NCBI RefSeq assembly: GCF_900105995.1
Contig: NZ_LT629785.1
Span: 3,348,001-3,412,000 of the forward strand
Direction of reading: 5' to 3'
Source of the DNA: Pseudomonas pohangensis
GTDB lineage: Bacteria > Pseudomonadota > Gammaproteobacteria > Pseudomonadales > Pseudomonadaceae
DNA: 64,000 bases
A program made the translations under genes and the position numbers. Below the pieces are notes generated by a model. The model had not been told where the DNA came from and did no database searches. It was given only the letters and a program-made list of their open reading frames with translations. Below are positions 23,241 to 32,123 of the stretch, one piece after another (position 1 is the stretch's first letter; each line of letters opens with the position of its first letter).

Positions 23241-25135
23241 TTCCCCGTCAGCTCCGCGCGCTGCCGTGACTGCCACCAGTCGCGGCCGTAAAACAGCGCA
23301 ATCAGCAGCAACACCAGCGCCTGGGCTGACAGGCTGTAGCCATCCGGATGCACGCCCAGCCAGCCCAGCTCGATAAAGTGCAGCGGCTGCAGTGACAGCA
23401 CGCCGGCCTCCTGCAGGGCCTTCACTCCGTGCCCGGCATACACCACCGCCAGGGCACACATGAGCACCGCGTTGACACTAAAGAAAGTGCCCAGCGGCAA
23501 GCGCGCGGCGCCACGCAGGATGATCCAGGCCAGGCCGAGCAGCAGCACCAGCGCAGTCAGCGCACCCAGCAGCACCCAGTTCTGCCCGCCCGGACCGGCC
23601 TGCAGCCACAGGGTTTCATAAAACAGAATGACCTCGAACAGCTCGCGGTAAACCGCGATGAAGGCCAGCATGGCAAAACTGAAACGGCCACTGCTGCCGA
23701 GCATCGACTGTTGCAGATAACCCTGCCAGGCGTCTGCCTGACGGCGGCCGTGCATCCACACGCCGACCCAGAGCAGCATGGCGCTGGCGAAAATCGCCGT
23801 GGAACCTTCCAGAACCTCGCGCTGGGCCCCGCCGATATCCAGCAGCCAGGCCGCCACCGCCCAGGTCAGCACCCCGGCCAGCAGGGCCAGGCCCCAGCCG
23901 ACATGCACACTACGGGTCGCGTGCTGTTGCCCGGTCTTGTTCAGGAACGCCAGGATCGCCGCCAGCACCAGAATCGCCTCGACCCCTTCGCGCAGCAGAA
24001 TCAGCAAGCTGGAAATGAAACTCAGCGAGGCCGACATGCCGCCTTGTGAGAGCAGTTCGGCCGAGCGCTGCAACTGCTGGTCTGCACTGGCCAGAGCCTG
24101 CGCCGCCTGCTCGACGGTAACGCCATCCTGCAGCGCCTTGCGATAAGCCATCAGCGCCCGTTCGGTGGCCTTGCGCTGTTCGGCATCAATATTGTTCAGG
24201 CCGCTCTCGACCAGTTCGAAGCCTTCCAGATAGGCGGCGACCGACAGCTCATAGGCCTTGGTCGCTTCACCGGCGCGGTAAGCGTCCAGGCTGGCTGCCA
24301 GCATCTTGCGGGTGTGCTCGACATATTGCCCGGCACTGCGTTTGGGTTGTGGCGGATGGGCGCGCTGGGCACGAAAGCGTGCTGCAGCCGCCTGATCCTG
24401 GCTGCTGGCGATTTCCGCCGGGGTTTTGCCGGCCAGCAAGGCAAGGCTGAAGGTTTCCCCTTCGTTGACCGGCGGCGCACTCAGGCTGGCGATATAGCTG
24501 GCCAGATCCCAGCGCTGCAGCTCGTCCAGCTGGTCGGTAAAACCGGCCATTTCCGTGCCGTCCACGCCCAGCCCGATGGTGTTGTAGATGTCGTACAGGC
24601 TCAACTGGTCAAGCCGTGCCTGATCACGCAGATTGGATGGCGCCGGAAGCATGCCGACGGCTGCCGGGCCGTCACCCGCGCCACTGGCGCCGTGACAAAC
24701 GCTGCAATTCTCGGCAAACAGTGGCGCCCCGCGCGCCGGGTCCGGACTGATGGCCGGCGCCTGCTGCACCTGATACAGATCGACCAGTTCGGCGGCTATC
24801 TGGCGTGCCTGGCGGGCGACCGCGGCGCCGTCCTGACGCTGGCGAATGGCTTCATCCAGCTGATGCAGTTCCTGCTCCAGCCTGGCCCGTCCGGGCTTGG
24901 CCGGCAGACTGGCCAGCAGCCCTTGCAGGACAACCATGAACTCCTGCTGCTCAAGGTACTCCGGTTCATCGATTACCTGCCCGGCGGAGACGGTGCGCGG
25001 GTAGTCTGCGCCGATATAACCGAGCAGATGCAGGGCGCGCGCACTGTCATTCTGCGGGGCTGCCAGCAACGGCAAGGCCGTGCAAATCAGCAGGGCCGAG
25101 AGGCAGCGTGTCACAATAAATCTGGTAGCAATCAT
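23237..25135 (-). CDS. Cytochrome c/FTR1-type iron permease
   Basis: A 632-residue fusion. After a signal peptide (about 1-25), residues 40-220 form a periplasmic region with a c-type haem site CSVCH at 144-148. A linker helical region follows, then an FTR1 permease of about seven membrane helices from 370 on. Both REXXE iron motifs are present: REGVE (382-386) and RELFE (497-501). By analogy with FtrA/EfeU systems it imports Fe(III) after oxidation, with the haem domain perhaps handling the electron. The start MIATRFIVTR was chosen because it makes a proper signal sequence; the upstream in-frame extension does not. A Fur-like box lies 10 nt upstream. Confidence 0.88.
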   Translation of the reverse strand: MIATRFIVTRCLSALLICTALPLLAAPQNDSARALHLLGYIGADYPRTVSAGQVIDEPEYLEQQEFMVVLQGLLASLPAKPGRARLEQELHQLDEAIRQRQDGAAVARQARQIAAELVDLYQVQQAPAISPDPARGAPLFAENCSVCHGASGAGDGPAAVGMLPAPSNLRDQARLDQLSLYDIYNTIGLGVDGTEMAGFTDQLDELQRWDLASYIASLSAPPVNEGETFSLALLAGKTPAEIASSQDQAAAARFRAQRAHPPQPKRSAGQYVEHTRKMLAASLDAYRAGEATKAYELSVAAYLEGFELVESGLNNIDAEQRKATERALMAYRKALQDGVTVEQAAQALASADQQLQRSAELLSQGGMSASLSFISSLLILLREGVEAILVLAAILAFLNKTGQQHATRSVHVGWGLALLAGVLTWAVAAWLLDIGGAQREVLEGSTAIFASAMLLWVGVWMHGRRQADAWQGYLQQSMLGSSGRFSFAMLAFIAVYRELFEVILFYETLWLQAGPGGQNWVLLGALTALVLLLGLAWIILRGAARLPLGTFFSVNAVLMCALAVVYAGHGVKALQEAGVLSLQPLHFIELGWLGVHPDGYSLSAQALVLLLIALFYGRDWWQSRQRAELTGK

Positions 25136-25144
25136 GACCCAATC

Positions 25145-25163
25145 ACAAATAAGAATTGATATC
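25145..25163 (-). promoter_or_regulatory. Possible Fur box upstream of the iron permease
   Basis: This 19-mer matches the Fur consensus at 11 of 19 positions (AAT, AAT and TATC cores). It lies 10 nt before the permease start, where bound repressor would block initiation. The match is modest and the gene context (iron import) is the main support. Confidence 0.4.
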
Positions 25164-25273
25164 GTCTGATTGTACGCAGTCCGCCGTCTCTTGAAATCCC
25201 CCTGCAGAAAATCCTTTCTGGCTGCCTTCGCCCGGCGCCAGGTTGCATCCAGCATGGTCGCCCTCGAAGGGAG

Positions 25274-25903
25274 TCAGCCGGTGCGCCTGACCATCGCCAG
25301 CAGCCCGGCGGCAACCATGAACAGGCCGCCAAAGGTACGATTGAGCAAACGCTGCTGCGCCGGCGAACGCAGTACTCGCAGCACCCGCGCAGCCAGACCG
25401 GTGTAGGCCGCCATTACCAGCAGATCAACCACGATCATGGTCAGCGCCATAAGGGCATATTGCGGCAATTGCGGCTGCTGCAACTCGATAAATTGCGGCA
25501 ACACCGCAAGGATGAAAATAATCGCCTTGGGGTTGCTGGCGTTGACCAGAAATCCGCTAAGCACCAGCGCCGCCCGGCGCCGCGGCGGATGCGGCATGTT
25601 TTCAGCGCGTAAAGGTGCCGGCGCCGCCTGCCATTGCTTCCAGCCCAGATAGACCAGATAGAGCACCCCGAAGCCCTTGATCAGGCTGAACGCCAGTTCG
25701 GACGTGGCCAGCAAGGCACCGACACCGGCGGCAACAATGACGATCTGCAGCAGCAGCGCCACCTGCAGGCCGAAGGCATTCCAGTAGCCACGACGAAAGC
25801 CGTACTGCAAACCGGCCGACATCGAAGCCACAGCCCCGGCACCGGGTGACAGGCTGATCACCCAGCAGGCAATGAAAAAGGCAATCCAGGTTTCCAGACT
25901 CAT
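25274..25903 (-). CDS. LysE/RhtB family amino-acid exporter
   Basis: A 209-residue inner-membrane exporter with about six helices. It shows the family N-terminus SLETWIAFFIACWVISLSPGAGAVASMSAGLQYGFRRG (SPGAG plus the following glycine-rich turn) and the central GFLVNASNPKAIIFILAVLPQF signature of LysE/RhtB proteins. The exported amino acid cannot be told. ATG at 25903 is used; a GTG four codons upstream is possible. It is leftward, 138 nt ahead of the permease gene. Confidence 0.88.
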   Translation of the reverse strand: MSLETWIAFFIACWVISLSPGAGAVASMSAGLQYGFRRGYWNAFGLQVALLLQIVIVAAGVGALLATSELAFSLIKGFGVLYLVYLGWKQWQAAPAPLRAENMPHPPRRRAALVLSGFLVNASNPKAIIFILAVLPQFIELQQPQLPQYALMALTMIVVDLLVMAAYTGLAARVLRVLRSPAQQRLLNRTFGGLFMVAAGLLAMVRRTG

Positions 25904-25993
25904 GCAAGCACTCACGGCATACCGGCAAAGCGCAAGGATAACGCTGCGCGAAAGCGGAACGCCATGCCCGCCAAGTGTTGACGGAGTAACCCT

Positions 25994-26488
25994 TCAGCGA
26001 CGCGGCAGGACGGGACGGGCAATCGGCTGTACCGGACGCGGGGGCAGCACCGAACCGGGGGGGCGCGGCCGCACAATCGGCCGCCGGTCTGGTCCCGCTG
26101 GCCAGCTGTTGTAATACGGCGCGTTGTTATAGTTGCTGTCTTCCTGCTCTGCCGGCTCAGCCTGGGCTGCCGCAACGGCGGCGGCTTTGGCCGCCTCGGC
26201 TGCCCGTTGCTCGCGCAATCTGCGCTCTTGGGCCATCTCGTCGGCCTGGCGCTGCAAGGCTTCGCTGCGTTGCTGTGCCGCTTCAGTTTCTGCAGCCGAA
26301 GGGCCGGCCGGCATCTGCAGCTGCTCGGCAGTGTGCCCGGAGGGTGGCGGCTGGTCGGAATAGGTGACGTTCCCTGCAGCATCTACCCACTTGTACACCG
26401 GCTCCTGCGCAGCGGCATGGGGCAACAGCGCAACGCCGGCACAGAAGATAGGCAACAGGAGCAGAATTCCCGGCTTCGCTACAGACAT
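25994..26488 (-). CDS. DUF4124-domain periplasmic protein
   Basis: A 164-residue secreted protein. A signal peptide (1-27, ending AAA-Q) is followed by the DUF4124 core VYKWVDAAGNVTYSDQPPP at 31-49, then an alanine/glutamate-rich coiled segment (about 65-115) and a proline/arginine-rich tail. The domain is common in pseudomonads but has no assigned function. GGAGG lies 7 nt before the ATG. It is between the LysE and TerC genes, all leftward, with gaps large enough for separate promoters. Confidence 0.82.
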   Translation of the reverse strand: MSVAKPGILLLLPIFCAGVALLPHAAAQEPVYKWVDAAGNVTYSDQPPPSGHTAEQLQMPAGPSAAETEAAQQRSEALQRQADEMAQERRLREQRAAEAAKAAAVAAAQAEPAEQEDSNYNNAPYYNSWPAGPDRRPIVRPRPPGSVLPPRPVQPIARPVLPRR

Positions 26489-26589
26489 GCATTCCTCCGC
26501 GGCAGGGCTTGAACGTTACCGGTCAGCATGGCACTTCCCGCTGAATAGTCCAGCAGGCAGCTGCTCCGGTAACGCAAAAGCTGCACGGG

Positions 26590-27342
26590 TCAGTCCGGCA
26601 AATCCTTGTGCAATTGCACCGGGCTGGTCTTCTTGCCCAGCGCCGTACGCACCCGGATATTGATCGCCTCTACCGCCAGCGAGAAGGCCATGGCGAAATA
26701 CACATAGCCCTTGGGCACATGCACATCAAAGGCTTCGGCAACCAGCACGGTGCCCACCACGATCAGGAATGACAGCGCGAGAATCTTCAGCGATGGATGC
26801 TTGTCGATGAACTCGCTGATGGTTCCCGAGGCCAGCATCATTACCAGCACCGAAATGACAATGGCCGCGATCATCACCGGCACGTTCTGCACCATACCCA
26901 CGGCGGTGATGACCGAGTCCAGCGAGAAGATGATGTCGATAATGGCAATCTGGATAATGATGCCGAGGAAACCGTAGGTCTTGCCGGTACTGGAAGGCCC
27001 CTCATCGGCAACCTCCGTGCTGTGGTAGATCTCCATGGTGCTTTTGAACAGCAGGAACAGACCGCCGAAAAACAGGATCAGGTCACGTCCGGAAATACCC
27101 TGAGCAAACACCGTAAACAGGTCATCGGTCAGGCGCATTACCCAGGTGATCGACAGCAGCAGGCCGATACGCGTGCCCATGGCCAGCGCCAGCCCGAAAA
27201 TCCGCCCGCGCGCCTGCTGCTCTTTCGGCAGGCGGCTGACCAGAATCGAGATAAAGATGATGTTGTCGATGCCCAGCACGATTTCCAGTGCCGTCAATGT
27301 CAGAAACGCAACCCAGAGCTCCGGGGTCATCAGCCATTCCAT
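26590..27342 (-). CDS. TerC family integral membrane protein
   Basis: A 250-residue protein with about seven membrane helices. It has the TerC signature acidic residues within helices (ALEIVLGIDNIIFISIL and IIDIIFSLDSVITAVGM), which likely bind a divalent metal. Related TerC proteins such as Alx and MntX-like proteins export manganese or protect exoenzymes from metal loss; the substrate here is inferred. There is no CBS or CorC domain, so it is the short form. GAGGTAG precedes the ATG. It follows the ABC-F gene by 29 nt and may be co-transcribed. Confidence 0.87.
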   Translation of the reverse strand: MEWLMTPELWVAFLTLTALEIVLGIDNIIFISILVSRLPKEQQARGRIFGLALAMGTRIGLLLSITWVMRLTDDLFTVFAQGISGRDLILFFGGLFLLFKSTMEIYHSTEVADEGPSSTGKTYGFLGIIIQIAIIDIIFSLDSVITAVGMVQNVPVMIAAIVISVLVMMLASGTISEFIDKHPSLKILALSFLIVVGTVLVAEAFDVHVPKGYVYFAMAFSLAVEAINIRVRTALGKKTSPVQLHKDLPD

Positions 27343-27371
27343 GTTTTCTACCTCAAGGGATAACGCCAGGG

Positions 27372-29282
27372 TTACTCGGCTTGCGCCAATTGTTGTTCCA
27401 AAGCTTCCAGCTGCTCAAGGGCGGCCATCCACTGCTCTTCCAGCCCGGCCTCGCGGGCTTTCAATTTAGCCTGCATGGCCAGCTGTTCGCGCAGTTCATC
27501 CTTGCGCCCCGCTTCGTAAATCGCCGCATCGGCCAGACCGGCTTCGACACCGGCCAGTTGCTCATGCAGTTGTCCCAGGGCTTTTTCCAGCTTCTCCGCT
27601 TCCCGCCGATGGGGTGCCAGTTGCTGGCGCAACGCCGCTGCCGCCTGGCGCTGTGCGCGCCGGTCAGTCTTGTCTGCACCCGGCTCGCTGGTGCCGGCGG
27701 GGATCTGCCGCGCACGGTAATCCACCAGCCAGCGGCTGTAGTCATCCAGGTCGCCGTCGAAGGTCTGCACGCGGCCATCGGCCACCAGCAGAAACTCGTC
27801 GGTGGTGCTTTTCAGCAAATGCCGGTCGTGGGAGACCACCAGCACTGCGCCGGAAAACTCCTGCAGGGCCATGGTCAGCGCCAGGCGCATTTCCAGATCC
27901 AGATGGTTGGTCGGTTCGTCGAGCAGCAGCAGATTGGGGCGCTGCCAGGCAATCAGTGCCAGCGCCAGGCGGGCCTTTTCGCCACCGGAAAAATTGACTA
28001 CCGCTTCGTCACAACGGCCACCGCGGAAGTCAAAACCACCGAGAAAATCCCGCAGCGTCTGCTCGCGCTCGCTCGGGGCAATCCGCTGCAGGTGCAGCAG
28101 CGGGCTGGCTTTATTGTCCAGCGAGTCCAGCTGGTGCTGGGCAAAGTAGCCAATGGACAGATTTTCACCGCGCTGCAGGCGGCCGCCCAGTGGCTGCAAG
28201 TCGCCGGAAAGGGTCTTGATCAGGGTTGATTTACCCGCGCCATTCGGGCCCAGCAGGCCGATACGTGCACCGGGCACCAGTTGCAGCTTGACCTGTTGCA
28301 GTACCGTCTTGTCGCCATAGCCCAGCCTGCCTTCAGCCAGGTCCAGCAGCGGACTGGAGATTTTCTGTGATTCGCGGAAGCAGAAATCAAACGGCGAGTC
28401 GACATGCGCCGGGGCCAGCTCTTCCAGACGCTCCAGCGCCTTGATGCGGCTTTGCGCCTGGCGCGCCTTGGTCGCCTGGGCCTTGAAGCGGGCAATGTAC
28501 TTTTCCATGTGCGCGCGCTGTGCCTGCTGTTTCTCGAAGGCTTGCTGCTGCTGCGCCAGGCGCTCGGCGCGGGTGCGCTCGAAGGTTGAATAACCGCCGC
28601 GGTAGAGCACCAGTTTCTGCTGCTCCAGATGCACGATGTGATCCACTACGGCATCCAGAAAGTCACGGTCATGGGAAATCAGTATCAATGTACCGGGATA
28701 CTCCTTCAGCCAGCTTTCCAGCCAGAGGATGGCATCCAGATCGAGGTGGTTGGTCGGTTCGTCGAGCAGCAACAGGTCGGACGGACACATCAGGGCCTGC
28801 GCCAGATTCAGGCGCATGCGCCAGCCACCGGAAAAGTCAGCTACCGGCTGATCCATCTGCGCGTTACTGAAGCCCAGACCGGCAAGCAATTTGCGCGCCC
28901 GCGCATCCGCGCTGTAACCGTTGGCGTTATCCAGTTCCAGATGCAGGCGGGCAATGGCGTGACCATCATGGGCCGCCTCGGCAACGCCCAGCTGCTGTTG
29001 CACGCTGCGCAGATGCTGGTCACCATCGAGCACATAATCCACCGCCTGGCGTTCGAGGGTCTCGATCTCCTGACGCATATGGGCAATGCGCCAGTCCGGT
29101 GGCAGCAGGCAGTCACCGCCGTCGGCACCCAGCTCCCCACGCAGCAGGGCAAACAGGCTCGATTTGCCGGCACCGTTGGCGCCAATCAGTCCCGCTTTCT
29201 GGCCCGGATGCAGGGTAAGCTCGGCACCATCGAGCAAACGCTGCGGGCCGCGCTGCAGGGTAAGATTTTGCAGTCGAATCAT
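27372..29282 (-). CDS. ABC-F family ATPase, YheS-type
   Basis: A 636-residue soluble protein with two ABC ATPase domains and no membrane part. Walker A motifs are GANGAGKSS (about 34) and GPNGAGKST (about 345); signature and Walker B pairs are FSGGWRMRL/LLLLDEPTNHLDL and FSGGEKARL/LLLLDEPTNHLDL. The linker between them is the long basic helix of ABC-F proteins, and a C-terminal coiled coil (about 540-636) follows. The family acts on ribosomes as a translation factor; YheS orthology is from overall length and neighbourhood. AGGATCAG precedes the ATG. Confidence 0.9.
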   Translation of the reverse strand: MIRLQNLTLQRGPQRLLDGAELTLHPGQKAGLIGANGAGKSSLFALLRGELGADGGDCLLPPDWRIAHMRQEIETLERQAVDYVLDGDQHLRSVQQQLGVAEAAHDGHAIARLHLELDNANGYSADARARKLLAGLGFSNAQMDQPVADFSGGWRMRLNLAQALMCPSDLLLLDEPTNHLDLDAILWLESWLKEYPGTLILISHDRDFLDAVVDHIVHLEQQKLVLYRGGYSTFERTRAERLAQQQQAFEKQQAQRAHMEKYIARFKAQATKARQAQSRIKALERLEELAPAHVDSPFDFCFRESQKISSPLLDLAEGRLGYGDKTVLQQVKLQLVPGARIGLLGPNGAGKSTLIKTLSGDLQPLGGRLQRGENLSIGYFAQHQLDSLDNKASPLLHLQRIAPSEREQTLRDFLGGFDFRGGRCDEAVVNFSGGEKARLALALIAWQRPNLLLLDEPTNHLDLEMRLALTMALQEFSGAVLVVSHDRHLLKSTTDEFLLVADGRVQTFDGDLDDYSRWLVDYRARQIPAGTSEPGADKTDRRAQRQAAAALRQQLAPHRREAEKLEKALGQLHEQLAGVEAGLADAAIYEAGRKDELREQLAMQAKLKAREAGLEEQWMAALEQLEALEQQLAQAE

Positions 29283-29417
29283 CTGATCCTGTCCAGGGCA
29301 GTCGGCCGGCGCAAAGTGCCGAACGAAAAATAGCTAATGGTGCAGCAGGTTGAGCACCGCTGCTCTTGCGGCCGCGGAGTTTATCAGCTTTCGCTGCCAC
29401 AACCTGCGGAGCAAGAC

Positions 29418-29873
29418 ATGCCTGCCGATTTATGGAACTTCGCCAAACGCGTCTATGCCTGCCCGGGCGCAGAGGAAGCCTGCCTGCAACTGCAGGCCAG
29501 CGGGGCAGATGTCTGCCTGTTGCTGACCGCGCTCTGGCTTGAGCAGCGCCAGGTCGCCTGCAGCGGGACACGCAGCAAAGCGCTCCAGAGCATTGCCGGG
29601 CCGTGGCAGGATGCAGTGGTAAAACCGCTAAGACAGATGCGCCAGAGTTGGCGCACCAAGGCGCAACAGGATGAGCAACTGCGGTTGTTGCGCGAGCAGG
29701 TCAAAATCCTGGAATTGCAGGCCGAGAAGGCTTTGCTGACGCGACTGGAACAATGCAGCCAGAGCTGGCCGGCAAGTAAAGCAGGCTCCTGGCTGATCAC
29801 GCTGGCAGGAGCCGCTGGCAGAGACAACCGCGCTGCGCTGGATACCCTGCGCAGCGCAGCCGCGGCGGTTTAA
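29418..29873 (+). CDS. TIGR02444 family protein
   Basis: A 151-residue, mostly helical protein beginning PADLWNFAKRVYACPGAEEACLQLQ, the hallmark of TIGR02444, a pseudomonad family of unknown function found beside algP. GGAG lies 7 nt before the ATG, which fixes the start; the longer frame adds 27 residues that overlap the likely promoter. Its stop codon overlaps the convergent algP stop by 4 bases (TTAA). Confidence 0.82.
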   Translation: MPADLWNFAKRVYACPGAEEACLQLQASGADVCLLLTALWLEQRQVACSGTRSKALQSIAGPWQDAVVKPLRQMRQSWRTKAQQDEQLRLLREQVKILELQAEKALLTRLEQCSQSWPASKAGSWLITLAGAAGRDNRAALDTLRSAAAAV

Positions 29874-30532
29874 CTCGCCGGCTTGGCAGGAGCAGCTGCG
29901 GCAGGTTTGGCAGCGGCAGGCTTTCTCGCGGCGGGTTTGCGTGCTGCCGGTTTGGCCGCAGGCTTGGCCGCCGGCTTGGGAGCAGCGGGTTTGGCGGCTG
30001 GCTTGGCAGCAGCCGCAGGTTTGGCAGGGGCGCGCCGGCGCGCCGGAGCCTTAGCTGCAGGTTTTGCCGCTGCGGCAGGCTTGGCGGCAGCCGCCTTGGG
30101 CGCTGCGGCCTTGGTTGCAGCCGGTTTGGCATTGCGCATATTGAGTGCGGAGCTGACTGCTTCGCGCACCTTGTTCACGCCTTCAGCCAGATTCATGCTT
30201 TCCTGGGCGTCACGCTTGAGGTCGGAAATGTACTGCAGGGTCTGGGTCTGACGATCCATCAGCGCATCGAGCAGGTCTTCCAGCTCGGCAATGCTTTTAC
30301 GCGCCTTGGCCTGCGCCTTGGATTTACCGGCAGTGGCAGCTTCCTGCATCTTGATACGATTCTTGTGCAGCTTTTCCTGCGCCTTGTTACGCTCTTTTTC
30401 CAGCTTGGCGAGGATACTTTCAGCTTCTGCCATGGCTTTTGCGCAGGCATTTTCCAAGTGCGCCACAAGGCCTCCTGAAAGCTCCTGCAGCAAGTGCAAC
30501 GGGGTAGGCAGTGACTTCTTCTTTGACGACAT
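29870..30532 (-). CDS. algP: AlgP, histone H1-like transcriptional regulator
   Basis: A 220-residue DNA-binding protein. Residues 1-135 are a helical phasin-like domain with coiled-coil propensity (SILAKLEKERNKAQEKLHKN), and residues 136-220 are a lysine/proline/alanine tail of repeated KPAA units resembling eukaryotic histone H1. In P. aeruginosa AlgP affects alginate gene transcription and the repeat DNA is prone to length change. The start MSSKKKSLPTP has GGAGG upstream; an in-frame extension of 30 residues is not supported. It lies downstream of algQ as in other pseudomonads. Confidence 0.92.
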   Translation of the reverse strand: MSSKKKSLPTPLHLLQELSGGLVAHLENACAKAMAEAESILAKLEKERNKAQEKLHKNRIKMQEAATAGKSKAQAKARKSIAELEDLLDALMDRQTQTLQYISDLKRDAQESMNLAEGVNKVREAVSSALNMRNAKPAATKAAAPKAAAAKPAAAAKPAAKAPARRRAPAKPAAAAKPAAKPAAPKPAAKPAAKPAARKPAARKPAAAKPAAAAPAKPAS

Positions 30533-30830
30533 GGCTCGCCTCCAGGCGTGTGGGTATGGTCCCATCTTAGCCCTGTAATGCAGCGGCGGCCAGAAGCCCT
30601 CGGCGTTTTTACGGCTATTCAACCGGCAATTTCACGCAATTGTCATATGCCCATAGATCCGGCCACTGCCGGAGCAAGTCTCTCGACCAGTTCAGGCGTC
30701 AAAATTGCCAGACATCCTTCCAGCCGAAAGCCCGTCACCCTGACCGGGTGCAGACAGAAAAAGGAACTAGACACAGGCACAGAACCGCTGAATACAACCT
30801 GACGTCACAGACGCCAGATACATCCGCCTT
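30533..30830. other. Intergenic region upstream of algP
   Basis: About 300 nt between the algQ stop and the algP start. I see no gene and no convincing terminator or sigma-70 promoter. It should hold the algP promoter, since the gap is too long for simple read-through. Confidence 0.5.
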
Positions 30831-31304
30831 TCAGGCCTGGGGCAGTGCTTCTTGCTGGTGGGCGTTATGCAGCACTTCGATCATGCAGTCTTCCAGCTCG
30901 AAACGCTCCTGCAGCAATTCACCCAGCTGCTCGAGCTCCGCATGCAGTGATTTGCTTTCACGGCAATCGCCATTGTCGCAGTGGTCATTGAACGACAAGG
31001 CAACCTGGGTGATCGCCTCGATGCGCGGGTAGATCCGGCGCGCCAGCTCCAGGCCGCGCTGATCGTCGAAGCTGCGGGCTTCCTGCAGCAACTGCTGGTA
31101 GATCTCGAAATGACCCGCCGACACGTAGTCGACCAGCAATTGACAGAACCCCTTGAGGTCATTGGCGTTGGCGGCAGGCGCATGCTGTTCTGCAGTCAGC
31201 TTGCCGAAGAGAAGCACCAGTTGATGGCGCTCCTGCAGCCAGCGATCAATCACCTGGTGCAACCCGCCCCAGCGTTCCTGGGCGTTCTGGCAGCTCTCTA
31301 ACAT
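30831..31304 (-). CDS. algQ: AlgQ (Rsd-type anti-sigma-70 factor)
   Basis: A 157-residue cytoplasmic protein of the Rsd/AlgQ family. Family marks are the N-terminal NAQERWGGLHQVIDRWLQERHQL and LLVDYVSAGHFEIYQQLLQEA; the fold is an all-helical bundle that binds region 4 of sigma-70. In Pseudomonas it promotes alginate and siderophore gene expression. GGAAG lies 9 nt upstream of the ATG. The 210 nt upstream, to the dsbB stop, show no gene. Confidence 0.92.
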   Translation of the reverse strand: MLESCQNAQERWGGLHQVIDRWLQERHQLVLLFGKLTAEQHAPAANANDLKGFCQLLVDYVSAGHFEIYQQLLQEARSFDDQRGLELARRIYPRIEAITQVALSFNDHCDNGDCRESKSLHAELEQLGELLQERFELEDCMIEVLHNAHQQEALPQA

Positions 31305-31514
31305 GATGCTTCGCTTCCCTTGTGGTCTTGATTTTATCGGCGAACTTCCAGGTCAAGATGCCTAATACGAAGTCGCGCGGGAAGGTGCTGGCAACGCAAG
31401 CGCCGCTGACAACACGAGCCAACAGGGTATGCCGCCCCTCTGATGCAGACAAGCCACTGTCAGTGGAAAATTCATACAGCTGTTTAATCGCTTCCGGCAC
31501 ACCTGCCGCAGACG

Positions 31515-32006
31515 TCAGCTGCGTCGCAGCAATTGCAACAATGCGAATACCAGCATGCCGAGAAAAGCCAGCAGGCTCCATTCGGCAATGCTCAGGGTAA
31601 ACAATGACCAGCTGACCTCGGCGCAATCGGCGCTGCCGTGCAGCACCACCTTGACCACGTCCTGAAACGGCAGCGAGTCCATCAGGTAATCCAGCGGCGG
31701 AATACAGGCCGGCAGCTGGTCAGCCGGCATCGATTGCAGCCAGACCTGGCGAGCCGCGGTGCCACCGCCAGCCGCCACAATCAGCAGCAGCAGCACCGCG
31801 TAAATGCGCTGGCCAAGCATGCCGGGACCATGCACGGCGGCCAGCAGGCAGACCAGACCGAACAGCATTACGCAGATCCGCTGCACGATGCACAACGGGC
31901 ATGGCTCGAGACCGACCACATGCTCCAGATACAGTGCGCCGGCCATGATCAGCAGACAGCCGATGAACGCCAGCAAAAACAGGCCGCGGGAAGTTAAAAA
32001 TGACAT
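31515..32006 (-). CDS. dsbB: Disulfide-bond formation protein DsbB
   Basis: A 163-residue inner-membrane quinone reductase that reoxidises DsbA. Four hydrophobic helices are visible. The first periplasmic loop has C36-P-L-C39, and the second loop has C101 and C128, all four redox cysteines. GGAG lies 6 nt before the ATG at 32006, and the longer frame adds a non-membrane leader. It sits between algQ and hemY; the homologue here in P. aeruginosa is the second DsbB paralogue, sometimes called DsbH. Confidence 0.92.
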   Translation of the reverse strand: MSFLTSRGLFLLAFIGCLLIMAGALYLEHVVGLEPCPLCIVQRICVMLFGLVCLLAAVHGPGMLGQRIYAVLLLLIVAAGGGTAARQVWLQSMPADQLPACIPPLDYLMDSLPFQDVVKVVLHGSADCAEVSWSLFTLSIAEWSLLAFLGMLVFALLQLLRRS

Positions 32007-32123
32007 GCCGACTCCGAAAACCCAGACCCTCGACAAACAACAGCCGCTTGTCAGGGTAAAAAAACGCAGCAGATGCTTGCAGGATCGGGCGCCGATCACA
32101 AGCCCGAATGCAGTTTGAATATA

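Noticed and set aside
29870..30130. CRISPR-like or tandem-repeat array
   Set aside because: The repeats are in-frame codons of the AlgP tail, with no spacers.
29883..30251. Alanine/glycine-rich plus-strand frame opposite algP
   Set aside because: Low-complexity mirror of the KPAA repeat; no initiation signal.
31246..31626. 126-residue leftward frame between dsbB and algQ
   Set aside because: Overlaps both genes in another frame and has no recognisable domain or ribosome-binding site.
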